A stretch of DNA of 64,000 nucleotides, from contig CM049317.1 in the NCBI GenBank assembly GCA_026874595.1, forward strand, positions 9,518,382 through 9,582,381. Direction: 5' to 3'. The notes beneath the pieces were generated by a model. The model saw only the letters and a program-made list of their open reading frames with translations, was not told the DNA's origin and did no database searches. The translations under genes were made by a program, and so were the position numbers. How positions within the stretch are numbered: position 1 is the first letter of the stretch; each line of letters starts with the position of its first letter. Below, piece by piece: positions 49,860 through 61,710 of this stretch. The DNA is from Sipunculus nudus (lineage: Eukaryota; Annelida; Sipuncula; Golfingiida; Sipunculidae).

Positions 49860-50240
49860 CGCCGTCTTCAATTGACAAGCAAGATGATAAGTGGTCGCTT
49901 CATCTCTCGTGTGTGACCCGGCAAATGCACGTGCACGCTCACAAGCCCGATGTTATGACAATTTTTCACGCGCGTGTTGTCATGCACGCGCTGCCTGCAC
50001 GGTGTATTGAGGATGCCCCAATGTAAACGGTCCTTTCAATGAGCGCAATTTGAATTTTTAATTAGAGAGGACATACCTCATCATAGCCCGCCCTTATCAT
50101 TTTGCCAATATAAACAACGTAACGTTGTCATAAAAATTTAATTCTGATTGGATGAAAAATATAAGTTATTGGCAAAAATGTGTCTCGCCGCTGCAGATTC
50201 ATCACCTTGCAGTCTTTCAGAAATTACCAAAAACTAAAAA
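49860..50240. promoter_or_regulatory. CpG-containing block, candidate distal promoter
   Basis: Dense in symmetrical E-box/XRE-like words: TGCACGTGCA (49926-49935) and CACGCGCGTG (49967-49976), then an inverted repeat ACAACGTAACGTTGT (about 50113-50128) and an inverted CCAAT (CTGATTGG, about 50144). On the minus strand a good donor GATGAG/GTATGT lies at 50076/50077. Together this suggests a promoter with a short non-coding first exon on the minus strand. There is no transcript evidence. Confidence 0.33.
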
Positions 50241-50671
50241 TAAATTATCCTTTAGTGGCACAATTATTCAGGTATCTACTGACAAGACATGATTTAAGTC
50301 ATGTGTTGGGAATATGACACAATTAATATGACGTCAATCACTTTTTATCCATATATTATTGTATCCAGTCATTAATTAACACAGAAATTAAATAACTCAA
50401 ACCAGAAATTAAAACGAATTGCGAAATAACATTCCTTATATGAACAAAATATTTGTGTGAGTGGCGGGGAGGGGATATAGATATAGTTTTCTAAGAACAT
50501 GTATGCCTTTATATGCCTAAAAATGTGCCTCTTCTCTTTACTGAGTATCTATTTTCTTCTTTCCTTTGTATTATTGGTGGTCCAATCCGTGTTTGAATTT
50601 CAATTTGTTTTCTTTTGTGATGTTAGGCCTACTATGTACCTCTTGTCAGGTGGCGACTGGCGAGGTATTAT

Positions 50672-50692
50672 CCCCCCCCCCCCCCCCCCCAT
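50672..50692. repeat. poly-C tract
   Basis: About 20 consecutive C after GGCGAGGTATTATC. The flank TGTCAGGTGGCGACTGGCG resembles a degenerate GTGGCG terminal word. Confidence 0.85.
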
Positions 50693-51162
50693 TTTTTTCT
50701 GTCTGTCAGCAGCTTCACGCAAGAAGTTCTGAACAAGTTTTGATGAACATTTGTAGAGGGTTAGGGTGACGCTCAATTCATGAACCATTAATATTAAGAA
50801 GCGATCTAAATACTATAATAAATTTTTAATTCAAATTATTCTTTTCCACTGTGCGGCCATTGATTGGCATTATTCGTTGGCTTTGTTCTAGGACTTATCC
50901 GTGAACTGGGTTTGTGAACCATAACACTGTCTGTTTACACAGGTAACAATGAAAGTTTCGTTAATCAAACGTCACACGAGGTTAAATATTACTCTCATTA
51001 TAACCCAAGAAGATACCTTTGAGGACTTTCTGCACACATATTATCTCAAAAAGTTTTCCAGAGACATGTTTTTGAGAGATGGGGCATATACGGCAAAGAA
51101 CAAATTGTTTAATTTTGGGGCCGGTCGATTTAATATGAAAAGACATGTTATATTTCGTTATG

Positions 51163-51187
51163 AGAGAGAGAGAGAGAGAGAGAGAGA
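51163..51187. repeat. (GA)n microsatellite
   Basis: About 12 GA repeats. Confidence 0.9.
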
Positions 51188-51194
51188 TTGGCGT

Positions 51195-51700
51195 CTTTCT
51201 TAAGTGACTCATCTGTAAGATTACGCAGATTGGTTCTGACCCAAATATCATAACTGGTACTAGGGGCTATATTTGCCGCCTTAACTGTGAATTTTCTGCC
51301 GAGTACGTGCTTATCTTCCCCCCAAACGAACATTCCATGAGCCACTTGTTTGTATGAAACCTCCTTTTCTAGCTCTGCCCTGGAGACTGGCGAGCTCGCT
51401 TTAATACGCGTCATAATTAATTAGCAATTATCAGCGACCGTGGCCATATGGGGCTAATTCAAGCCGAGTTGATCTGACCCTTAAAAGTCTTTATAATGAC
51501 TGATCCCCATGTGCGGGTCGTCTGCCCAGAGCCCTCTCCCAACAGTTGTCATGGCCTGAACAAACACTCCACGCCAGTCACCACCACTTATTGCCGAGAA
51601 TTTCCCGGCGCGTTGGGGTTCGTTTGGTGAACCCAAAGTGTGCTGGTATGTTTTCTAACAGCGTGTCACCAATTATACTACAGCAAATGTAAAGGACACG
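51195..51700. promoter_or_regulatory. 500-bp complex block, candidate regulatory element
   Basis: GC-richer unique sequence with TTAATTAGCAATTA, TTATAATGACTG and TTCCCGGCGCG. The minus-strand ORF at 51148-51414 begins in sequence without a domain and ends by translating the GA repeat, so it is not called. Confidence 0.27.
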
Positions 51701-52979
51701 GTATTATAACACGCTGTGGGTATTTTGGTTTGGCCTGTGGGTAAGGGCGCGAGTTTGCTCAACTAAACATTACATTGCTATTTAATACTTGCATTGTTTT
51801 CTAAACAATTCAACGCCAAAATAAAAGAAAGACCTTGGATTTTTTTTTAATTTTCTATAGAATTAAGGGTTTTTAATGCTCACACTTCAGGCATATATAA
51901 TGTTTTGAGATATACTCCTATGTTCAAATAATTATTTGATCCTGTGAAAGAACCAGTTAATTATGTAAACGTAAAATTATTTTTATATATTTTTTTAAAG
52001 GAATAATATAAAATATATTATCGAAACAGATATATATATATTCAAAATAATGTTTTTAAACTTACCTCATTATCATATGTATAAAACGGACGAAAAATAT
52101 TCATCAAATTTTAAAAAGCATACGAAATTTACGCGATATATTCCTCTTTGGTTTGAAAATTAATTTTCGAGTTTATTTTGTGGGTTAGACTTTAAAATAG
52201 AACATTCAAATTTAGTATGGGAGACTATATATTTACCTAATTATTATGTGATAAAATTTCTTTTAATCTTGTATAACTATAGTGTATTTTTTTACCTTTA
52301 AACTTTAAAATAAGACATACAGCCACGGTAATAATAATAAATATAGTTTTCATGTGCATATGCGAAAACTCTCACCATGCATGACATTTTGAAGCAGAAT
52401 GTAAAAGACTTAAAATCATGCAAGGTGAAGAGAACTGATAACATATGCAAATTAAAAAAAACTGAAATTATTTATCCGAAAGAAATCCCTGTCAAATTAC
52501 TACATAAAAAACACCGACATGAATTTGAGTTTGTTTATATATTGGTTTTGTAAAAGATATATAAAAAAGAAAGATGTACTTTATCAATGTTTCGTGTTAA
52601 CTCAACAAGCTATATCGTTAAAAGCTTTCGCTGGACTTGTTGAATCATTCTGAACTATTATTATTTTTCGATACTTACCAATTCAAATGAACGACATCAT
52701 TAACGATAACAAAATAATGTTAAAAAATTGTAACGAATGAAAACACAGATATTGGCGAATAAATAATATTTGCAGGTGCATGCTTTGCCTAAAAAGAAAG
52801 CGGTGTTTCATAGAAATTTGGTTATCACAACGCTTTAAGCCTGGATAAACATATATTTGTGTCAGTTTCATACACAGCTGACATTTTTGCTTAAGTTTAA
52901 TCATTAATTCCAGAACATATAATTTTATTTCTTTTCACTTTAATACCTCATTTCAATGTTAAAAGGACTGGAACTTAAT

Positions 52980-53570
52980 TGGAGCAAACTGTATACGAAA
53001 CATGCCATACCCACAATTCCTGATCGCGCGCACTGCGAGGTCGCGGAAAATTATTCCAAAGATAATTCTTTGTTAAAAAATATCTATTTTTGTTTTGTTA
53101 GAATAGCGCTTGAACGCGAATATTTTGTGCAACTCAATGTTCTCCTGCCTATCGACCAACAGTTTTCTTTAACAGAGAGCCCCGTATCAATGTTCAGCAA
53201 CTGCATGAATATTTCTTGTTTTCTGGAAGGAGAAATGTTTTATTCAGATTGGCGGAGCGCACTCAATGGCCAGCCGAGCCGAGTCAGGTCAAAACGGATT
53301 CCATCAGTCGCCGACACCAACCTTTCGCGGAATTCGGCCTCATACAAACTTAGGGATTCTGATCTCGCTAGCTTTACAGACCGTCTGGTCGCCCGCCTCA
53401 CTTTAATTCGTGTTAATATATATAGCAGGCAGGGCCAGCTGAGCTTGACGGAGGAGAATTAAAGTGCGCAGGGCGTCTCGTCACATCATCATGCAGCGGT
53501 CCGCCCGTGCCGTTTATAAGGAGCGCACCAGGGTTGCAAGATAGTACAGTTACAATCAGATTGCCGAAGC
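52980..53570. promoter_or_regulatory. CpG-rich block with TATA-like words; candidate promoter
   Basis: The most CpG-rich stretch of the window (GATCGCGCGCACTGCGAGGT, GGCGGAGCGCACTC, GGTCGCCCGCC). TATA-type words occur in both orientations: GTTAATATATATAGCAGG (about 53412) and GTTTATAAGGAG (about 53513). A 168-codon plus-strand ORF (52956-53462, the longest in the window) spans it, with no recognisable domain, an AT-rich start and no partner exon. It could be a real 5' exon, but I rank it below a promoter/CpG block. Confidence 0.35.
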
Positions 53571-53724
53571 ATCCCATAGACAAAGTCTTATACCTCTTGA
53601 CGGCATAATTTGTTCAAAACACATATCTTTAACAATTCTACCAAAACTGCACATCTTTTGCAAAACGAAAAATATCTGAGAATAATTTGGATTTTTTTTT
53701 TGTCGTTTCACCATTTAATATAAA

Positions 53725-53805
53725 AACAAGTGACCCATGGGTCACGTCGCTCAGCTGAATTTGGAAAAAAAATAGCAAATGCAAAATATACTTATTCCTT
53801 TTAGT

Positions 53806-53868
<63 letters not shown>

Positions 53869-54420
53869 CATTTGATAAGCTACGAAGAAAAGGTTCTGCT
53901 AAAATGAAACCCTGTAAATTATTGAATAGTAGACATGGGCCAAAGTGTAATAATTAAAATTAATTTAATAACTTAAAAAATGCTGATAAAATTCAAATGA
54001 GCATAAACAAAATTTAATAAGCATGTTAAAACAAGCCAATTAGGTATATATGTCGCATTTGCACTGTGTAATAAATGAAACCTGTAGCCTGAAATCAGTT
54101 AGTGATGCAATAAGGGCGTACGTGTTATATGAAAGGATACATTTCATAAACAAAAAATGTGCATACGAATTTAAGTATTCTATTGTTTAATATATGGCTA
54201 ATTCAGTCGTTTTTGATATAATGAAGGCTTCAAGTGAAAAATCGGGTTTTAATAGAAAATTGAAGTTTTTCCTTAATATCTCAAAGGAACGAAGTCGTAT
54301 AGTGTCCTAAATTTTGGCGTGGTAGGAAATCTTGGGGACATCTAAATCTATGTCAAAATTCGTAGGTCAAACGGGTTCCAAACGTGCCCTGTCAATATGA
54401 TTTCTTGTCAGCTGAGCTAA
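53725..54420 (+). mobile_element. dispersed bivalve-type element, about 700 bp
   Basis: Starts AACAAGTGACCCATGGGTCA then CGCTCAGCTGAATT and ends TTGTCAGCTGAGCTAA. The same start and end occur at 55093-55932 (AACAAGTGGCCCAT ... CAGCTGAGCT), and the start at 5664. It contains a (TA)n run (53811-53866) near the left end. No coding capacity. The family assignment is unknown to me; the ends resemble abundant bivalve repeats. Confidence 0.6.
53811..53866. repeat. (TA)n microsatellite inside the element
   Basis: About 28 TA repeats. Confidence 0.96.
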
Positions 54421-54623
54421 AAATTGTACTTCAAAGGATTAATCCGGCCTATGAGGAATGAGTGACTTTAACTAGAGATGCCTTACAATCGGAATTCGAC
54501 AAAATATCAACAAATGGTTTAAACTGATTTTGACAAAATTACTTAGGTGAACTGGACAGATCTTGCAGACAACATGCTTGTCTCTTTCCAAGACTGGAGC
54601 TAGTAGTCCGATCGACAGCTCCT

Positions 54624-54717
54624 CAGTGGCGTCAATTTATCTTCAAGTGTGTGTGTGTGGGGGGGGGGGGGTGACTCATAACGGTAGGCTGGGGCAAGAC
54701 CTGTACGGATAATAAAA

Positions 54718-54718
<1 letters not shown>
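54624..54718 (+). mobile_element. poly-G-containing dispersed element fragment
   Basis: CAGTGGCGTCAATTTATCTT, a GTGTGTG run, about 13 G, then GTGACTCATAACGGTAGGCT. Relative of 32815 and 59560. It is followed by (TA)n, as at 59690. Confidence 0.65.

Positions 54719-54768
<50 letters not shown>
54719..54768. repeat. (TA)n microsatellite
   Basis: About 24 TA repeats. Confidence 0.96.
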
Positions 54769-54775
<7 letters not shown>

Positions 54776-55092
54776 ACGCCCTTTGGTGATTTCATATGGC
54801 TTTGCCTTTAAGTGAGACAATTGTCGCACTTTGAGTTCAGGAAATAGAATTTATTATTAAATGTAATAATTAACAATAATTGCATATGGGTTGTCCATTG
54901 ACAACCAAATATAAAATGGCAGGTGTGTTTTCAAATTAACGCTCGTTTCAAAGCATCAAATGAAGTGACTCTAAAGGAAAAGTTGAGCATAAAACCATTT
55001 CATAATTTTTAAAGACAATCTGATTCTTTTTCTTTCGATGTTTATACTCGGAGGGCAAAACTCAAATTTGGTCGAATCGCTTGTACGTCATT

Positions 55093-55932
55093 GAAACAAG
55101 TGGCCCATACGCCGTGACGCTCAGCTGAATTCAAGGAACCTTGAGTAGAATGACTCCCAAAGTGTTCAAAATCAGGCATTTTGCCAATAGATCATAGATA
55201 TTGGTTACAGTGACCTTATTCTATACCATGTGTGCCCATCTGATTAATATAGAGTGATACAATCATGTTCTTTTACTCAGCTTGCAGAATATAAGTCACA
55301 GGGACAGTATTTCAGGTTTAAAAGAAATATTTACAGGAACCTCCCTTGATCTTAATAAGTTTCTAGGTCCAACTACAACCAATCATGCAAATCTTCCCCT
55401 TTAGGATGCTCAAGTCATGTTCTAGCTTTCATATATCTTGCAGAATATAGGTCACTATGACCTAATTTAAGGTTTCCAAGATTTGCCTGGGACCTCCATG
55501 GATGAATAGTTAGAAGATTTAAGGTATACCGGTTACAGTTTGTGCCCTTTTAACAGACTGCTTCATTTGAAGGTCAAAAATAGAGAAAAAAATGCGTAAA
55601 TATTCGAAAAAATACAGATGGCACCACCAATCCACAGGAACTGCTGAAACACTCCATGATCAATATTCATGAAAAGAAGCACGACATTCAACGCATTAGT
55701 TATTTACATACTGAAGCTTTTGTATCAAATTTTAAATTATTCGGGGGTGGGGGGGGGGGTTATTACGAGCCCCATAGTTAGAGGATAAGAGTTACAGAGA
55801 CCTAATTTCAGGTTTCCAAGGAGATTTTTCATGGATTTCATGGGACGCTCAGTTAGGAGTTTCTAGGTCCAGCGGTTACAATTTGTGTCCTGTTAACGGA
55901 CAACCGGACGGACTTTCAGTCAGCTGAGCTAA
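55093..55932 (+). mobile_element. dispersed bivalve-type element, about 840 bp
   Basis: Second full-length copy of the family at 53725. It contains two related sub-segments with GTTTCCAAG...GACCTCCATGGAT / GTTTCCAAGGAG...CATGGATTTCATGGGA and TCTAGGTCCA words, a poly-G run at about 55744-55759, and ends GTTAACGGACAACCGGACGG then CAGCTGAGCT. Confidence 0.58.
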
Positions 55933-56399
55933 TAACTGTTTGCAAAAATAAACATTCGTCAAATAATGGGTCTGTTCCAAAACAGAATCTTTACTTCAAG
56001 GTTTGTAATAACAAAATGTATGTATGCAGTATCATGACTGTAGCCCACCAAAAGTTCTTTTTCTAGAATTATTCGAAAGTTGGATTAAGAAAATTAGGCC
56101 AAGGCAATGCAATATAAACGCATATATATTCGGTATCTTGTCGATTAGGGTTTCAGCAAGTGTATGTGTATGTAATATATATTATATATGGAAATATAAT
56201 TAATCCATTCACTATATTTGCAGTTTAATAATTACAAGTTAATTTATATATAGGCATTCCATGTTTAAATATCATTCAAAGTGTCAGTTAATTATTAATT
56301 TACTTTTGCTGGCGACATAAATCCACAGAAGCAATCCATCTTTATTAGTGAAGGTTTTTATCTAATAGGTAAAATAAACGTAATTCTCACATGCAAGCA

Positions 56400-56770
56400 T
56401 CGGTGCGTGCGCACACAGAAACTGGTACATACATGTGCACGTTCATACAACAGAAAGAACGACTAATGGCTGCTAAATTATGCTGCGGACGGCACTGAAT
56501 GGGCTGCTTGTTAATACTGGACATGAAACAAATTGCTGATCACAGCTAGTAAATACACTGATTATACTGGATGTCGGCCTGGCGGGCTTTCACTTCCATT
56601 AGCAGATTGGCTGACCATTCAATCAGAATACATCCCTATTTAGTTATGTCTGATTGGCCTGCTGCATGGCACGGGGCTTGTCCGCTGAGTCTACTTCAAA
56701 CGTACAATAACACTGGCGGTCCCCCTGCATTGCCCATCCTCTGTATGTTTTCAGTGTATATCTTACATAA
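56400..56770. promoter_or_regulatory. complex block, candidate regulatory element
   Basis: GC-richer unique sequence with paired CCAAT-type words in both orientations (CAGATTGGCTG, CTGATTGGCC), GTGCGTGCGCAC palindrome at about 56404-56415 and TGATCACAGCTAG. The 68-codon ORF at 56571 has no domain. Confidence 0.25.
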
Positions 56771-57019
56771 ATCTTGAACCAAGACATATTTTACTTAAAT
56801 TTGCCTCAAATGGCATGCATGTTCGGGTGTCACAACATAACTCACGCAAACATGAACGGAACCTCATTAAATTTTCAGGGGATTTCGGATATCAAAAAAT
56901 TGATACGATTTTGGTGTGGACCCGGCACATAATCCGGATTTAGGAATGCCATCAAAGAATATTCACAAATGTAAAATCAGTTATACACGAACGAAGTTGG
57001 GAATATGTCCCGAATAAGT

Positions 57020-57053
57020 ACAAGGCCTAAAGGCCTAATGCGAACCTGTGCAA
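57020..57053. repeat. 34-bp dispersed repeat word, copy 1
   Basis: ACAAGGCCTAAAGGCCTAAT then GCGAACCTGTGCAA. The same word with one change is at 59838-59871. Each lies 140-170 bp to the left of the start of a composite tandem-monomer element, so it may mark a shared flank or element end. Confidence 0.6.
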
Positions 57054-57189
57054 TAGGATATACACCAGGTATAATGCTTCAATGCTGGAACATGTACAAG
57101 TACGTGTGTAACATGTATATGAACAGGGCAAGTACTTAACATTTAGAACAAAAACCAATAACACAAGCATCATTGCTGAAATTCTGGCA

Positions 57190-59156
57190 TGGGTGCACAC
57201 AACATAAAAATGATTGTAGGTGGCGCCACAAGTTTTGTATACAACAAAACTATCAAAGATGTATCGAGATGTATAATTTCAGGCTTATCTGTCAAATCAC
57301 TCCTGAGGATTAAGAAGGAGCATACACTGCAAAATTATTTGTAGGTGACGCCACCTGTCTTGCATACGAAGAAGCTATCTAAGATGTTTACATATGCCAA
57401 ATATCAGGCTGAAATATCAAATCCCTCCTAAGAAATAAGCAGGCACATACACTGTGCAAAAGTCATTGTAAAAGGTGTCACCGGTCTTGTGAACGAGAAA
57501 GCCATCTAAGACGCATAGGCAGGTCAAAATATCAGCCCATACATCAAACTTCTTTTGAGTTTGATGCACCTGGCTGACCAGACTTAGGTGAGAAAGGCAG
57601 TTGCCCCGAGTGAACTGACGTAAATTGCCGGCTCAAGCTACTGCATTGAGTGAACTCTTGACCTGTACCTGGATGCCTTGAGTGAACTTTTGACCTATAC
57701 CTGGCTGTTGAACTCTTGACCTGTTGCATAATCTTAGATAGCTGTCAGTCTGCCAAAGCTATAAATAGATCCAGACTGACCTTTGGCCTGTTGCCAAAGC
57801 TGAAATAGTTGGCTGGCTGCCAAGCTATTTATAGATAAAGACACAATCTTGGCCTGTTGGTCAATTTGTTTACGCATACTGAAAGACTTTGGCTACAATG
57901 CCTTTTTTAAAGCTGACATATACATAAGATTTTTTTTATCAAAACGTTTAAAATAATAAATGATGTAGTTCTTTGTTTATTAAAGGTCCAATAATACTGC
58001 CAACAACATTTCAGTAAACTTGAACAAAGGCCGCCAAAGAATAATTTTTATGCGAAGTTACAGAAGATGAAACATCAGTTTTGCAAAAGAAGATTATTGC
58101 AGTTCTCAGTTTAAAAAATGCTTACTTATGGTCACAAGACAAACTTGAGCTTTCTATGACTCTTCCAAAAATCAACAAACCCAATCTATTCTTATACAAT
58201 TGAAAGAGCCATACCCTAGGACAATGCTTGTGAAAAATTTAATGACTCAGCTTGACATTTTCATCATAAAACATTTTAAACTAAAAGAGGCTAAAATAAT
58301 GAGGTTTTTGTCTGTAAAAGACTGTCGTATATAAGATTGTTATGTCAGTATGCTTACTTGGAGAAATCACTAAGTTCAAATTCCAGTAACTCAGCCAAAA
58401 TGCATCAAACCCAAACCATTTGAACAAAATTTGAGAGCTTATTTTTTTAAATATTGAACAATTTGGCTGAATGATTTCAGAGAAAGATTTTCAAAGGTTC
58501 TTTAGTTTTTTACCTGTAAAATCTAAGTTAATGCAGGTGGCATCACAAAACACTCAGTCCCACAATATTTGATATTTGACAGATATTCGCATAAAATTTG
58601 GGGATGCTAGCTCCTTCTATTTCTGCGAAATTATTGGTTAATGTACTGATGATCAATGACCCTTGTATGGAAAAGGTTGATGCAGGTGGCCCCACCAATA
58701 CCTCAATTTCATATGAGTTATGTGACCAACGTTTGCATAAAATTTGGTGATGATAGCTCCAGCAATATCTGATAGTTTTATTTTAGTATCCTTTTTTTAC
58801 CAATTGACTAAGTTCGAATTCCTGTAACTTGGCCAAAATTCTCTGAACTGGTACCATTCAAACAAACATGAGAGAGATGGTTTCAGGGATTATTCCTGAG
58901 AAATATTAATCAATTCGGCCAGACAGTTTCAGAGAAGATTTTTAAAGGTTTCTTGAACTTTTCCCCTATAAAATCTAAGTAAATTCAAATGGGGGAAAAA
59001 ATAAGCAAAATCTTTTTTTAGGTGACTGAATTTTTTTGCACAAAATTAAGTGAAACTAGCTCAAGCTGTTTTTGAAATAGCATGGGTTCACGTACAGCGG
59101 ATGCTGGACAGACGTCGTCGTCCCATCACATAAACTCACAGGTTCGCTAAAAAGCA
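57190..59156 (+). mobile_element. composite tandem-monomer element, copy 2
   Basis: Order: three diverged monomers of about 128 bp (57214, 57342, 57470), each with a GTAGGTGRCGCCAC-type word; a linker with repeated GAACTCTTGACCTG words (57650-57730); a long 3' part with CTTGGCCAAAATTCTCTGAA and paired AATTTGGTGATGATAGCTCC segments; and an end GTCGTCCCATCACATAAACT then CACAGGTTCGCTAAAA. The same order, with homologous blocks, is found at 60008-62544. No protein-coding capacity recognised. Confidence 0.66.
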
Positions 59157-59362
59157 AACACAGTTTTTGGAACATCCCACAATATGGACCCCAAATGGAG
59201 GAGGCTTGTATTCTTCAAAATGCAGATACATTTATCTACTTTATAAATATCATGTTGTTTAAACTTATAAATTTAATGATCATGTACCAGTAAAGGTTTA
59301 TCTTTCATGAAGTACTGGTTACAATGTGACTTGTATTATGGCATGTAAGCAGTCTATATACA

Positions 59363-59367
<5 letters not shown>

Positions 59368-59426
<59 letters not shown>
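59368..59426. repeat. (GA)n microsatellite
   Basis: About 28 GA repeats with one AAAG interruption. Confidence 0.97.
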
Positions 59427-59557
59427 CTTGCCTTAATAAGCATAATTTTTTTAAAAAGATTTTGATGCATGTCATACATGAGGGTCATTTTCAGATTTTT
59501 ATAAGAACTTTAAAACACCATGAAATCACTACAATAGTTAATACAGGACTGTGAATT

Positions 59558-59690
59558 ACAGTGGCATCATTTTATCTTCAAGGGTTGGGGGATGACTTGC
59601 AGGGTTGTGAGATGACTTGCAAGGGGGGGGGGGGGGTGACAGGCGTGGAGGGTAGTCAAAATTGGGATAGAACAGACATGTTTATACATA
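59558..59690 (+). mobile_element. poly-G-containing dispersed element fragment
   Basis: CAGTGGCATCATTTTATCTT then two GATGACTTGCA repeats, a run of 14 G and GTGACAGGCGTGGAGGGTAG. Third member of the family at 32815 and 54624. Followed by a TA run. Confidence 0.65.
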
Positions 59691-59837
59691 CATATATATA
59701 TATATATAATATATATATATTTTATTATCTGTGTGACAAATATCAAATATGTATATCAATTAAGTACAAGGTTTTAAAAGATAAGGTATATGTTAATTCT
59801 AAACCATTTAGATATAAATATTTCATAGTAAACCCAA

Positions 59838-59871
59838 CAAGGCCTACAGGCCTAATGCGAACCTGTGCAAA
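59838..59871. repeat. 34-bp dispersed repeat word, copy 2
   Basis: ACAAGGCCTACAGGCCTAAT then GCGAACCTGTGCAA; partner of 57020-57053. Confidence 0.6.
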
Positions 59872-60122
59872 GTTTGGGAGTGTGAATGGAGGTTTATTTT
59901 TAAAATTTAATATTGATCCTTTTAAGTCCTGCATATCTACCTTAGTCATTATGATTTCAGCAAAATAGACATTTCGGACCTGCAAGTTTCAGATAAGGAC
60001 ATTTTAAAACTAGAATATGGGTAGTCGACAAGCGACTATGTGTATCTGCAGAAATCAGAGTGGGACGGGTGAAGTGAGGCATGGATTAAGTGGCAAGGGG
60101 AATAGTGGTGTGTTGTATATTA

Positions 60123-61530
60123 GCATGGATGTCTGCAGCTTAAACGTGAATGTAGGTGGTGCCACCTGTCATAAAATCGAGAAAATTGTCCAGGATGTAT
60201 AAACCTGCAAAATTTCAGGTGGATAAGTCAAACAACTGCTTAGATAGGAGCGATTTTATCCCAAGGCAGATGAACAGATGGACACTGTACATAAGTGGTT
60301 GCAGGTGATGCCACCAGTTTTGCCTACGATGAAGAGCTATGTGAGATCTATACACAAGCAAAATTTTGGCCCAATCGGTCAAACGGTTCCCGAGATATGA
60401 GCTTGGACGTCTGCAGAGTAAACCTGAATGTAGTTTGCGCCACCTGTCATAAAATAAAGTAACCTGTCCAGGATGTATAAACCTGCAAAATTTCAGGTGG
60501 AAAAGTCAAACCACTGCTGAGATATGAGTGATTTTACGCCAAGGCAGATGAACTGATGGATACTGTGCAAAAATGGTTGCAGGTGGTGCCACCAGTTTTT
60601 CATATTATGAAGAGCTATGTGAGATGTATACACATGCAAAATTTTGGTCCAATCGGTCAAACAGTTCCCGAGATATGAGCTTGGATGTCTGCAGAGTAAA
60701 CCTGAATGTAGGTGGCGCCACCTGTCATAAATCGAGAAAGCTGTCCAGGATGTATAAACCTGCATCATTTCAGCAGGAAAAAATAAAACCACTGCTGAGA
60801 TATAAGTGATTTTACGCCAAGGCAGATGAACTGATGTAGCTGTGCAAAAATGGTTGCAGGTGGCGCAACCAGTTTTGCCTATGATGAAGAGCTATGCGAG
60901 ATCTATACACTTGCAAAATTTTGGCCCAATCGGTCAAACAGTTCCCGAGATATGAGCTTGGATGTCTGCAGAGTAAACGTGAATGTAGGTGGCGCCACCT
61001 GTCTTAAAATCAAATAACCTGTCCAGGATGTATAAACCTGCAAAATTTTGGGTGGATAAGTCAAACCAATGCTGAGATATGAGTGATTTTATCCCAAGGC
61101 AGATAAACAGATGGGTGCTGTGCATTAATGGTTGCAGGTGGCGCCACCAGTTTTGCCTACGATGATGAGCTATGTGAGATCTATACACATGCAAAATTTT
61201 GGCCCAATCGGTCAAACGGTTCCTGATATATGAGCGTGGATGTCTGCAGAGTAAACCTGAATGTAGGTGGCCCCACCTGTCATAAAATCAAGAGAGCTGT
61301 CCAGGATGTATAAACCTGCAAAATTTCAGGAGGATAAGTCAAACCACTGCTGAGATATTAGTGATATTATCCCAAGGCAGATGAACAGATGGACGCTGTG
61401 CAAAAATGGTTGCAGATGGCGCCACCATTTTAGTGCATGTTATAAAGCTATCAAAGGGCTACATTTGTGCAAAATTTTTAGCCTGATTGGTCAAACGGTT
61501 CCCGAGATATGCGGGTTTATGTGTGGAAAC
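60123..61530. repeat. tandem array, about five copies of a 278-bp unit (2 x 139 half-units)
   Basis: The phrase GATATGAGCTTGGATGTCTG marks unit ends at about 60401, 60679, 60956 and 61234 (spacing 278, 277, 278). Each unit contains two GGTGGCGCCACC-type palindromes, about 140-150 bp apart, in the contexts GAATGTAGGTGGCGCCACCT and GTTGCAGGTGGCGCCACCAG. Half-units are recognisably related, so the array has a dimeric higher order. Identity between units is high (few substitutions). Confidence 0.92.
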
Positions 61531-61710
61531 AGACACACAAATGGACGCTGGGCAGCAAGGAAAGGTCAGAGGTCAACAAAAAATGAGGGTGCAGCAGTTC
61601 ACATGTGACCTGATGATAAACCTGATTCGCTTAAAACGCAAACCAAGTTTTTTTCAAACAGTTGAAAGATAAAGTTCCAATAATCTGGGAATTCTGCATC
61701 TAAACATTGT

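Noticed and set aside
51148-51414. 88-codon minus-strand ORF beginning MTRIKASSPVSRAELEKEV
   Set aside because: Initially looked like a soluble domain, but it runs into the GA repeat (Ser-Leu tail), has no splice-consistent borders and no family match.
52956-53462. 168-codon plus-strand ORF as a protein-coding gene
   Set aside because: No recognisable domain, first third AT-rich, no partner exon or plausible splice sites. Kept only as part of a candidate promoter block.
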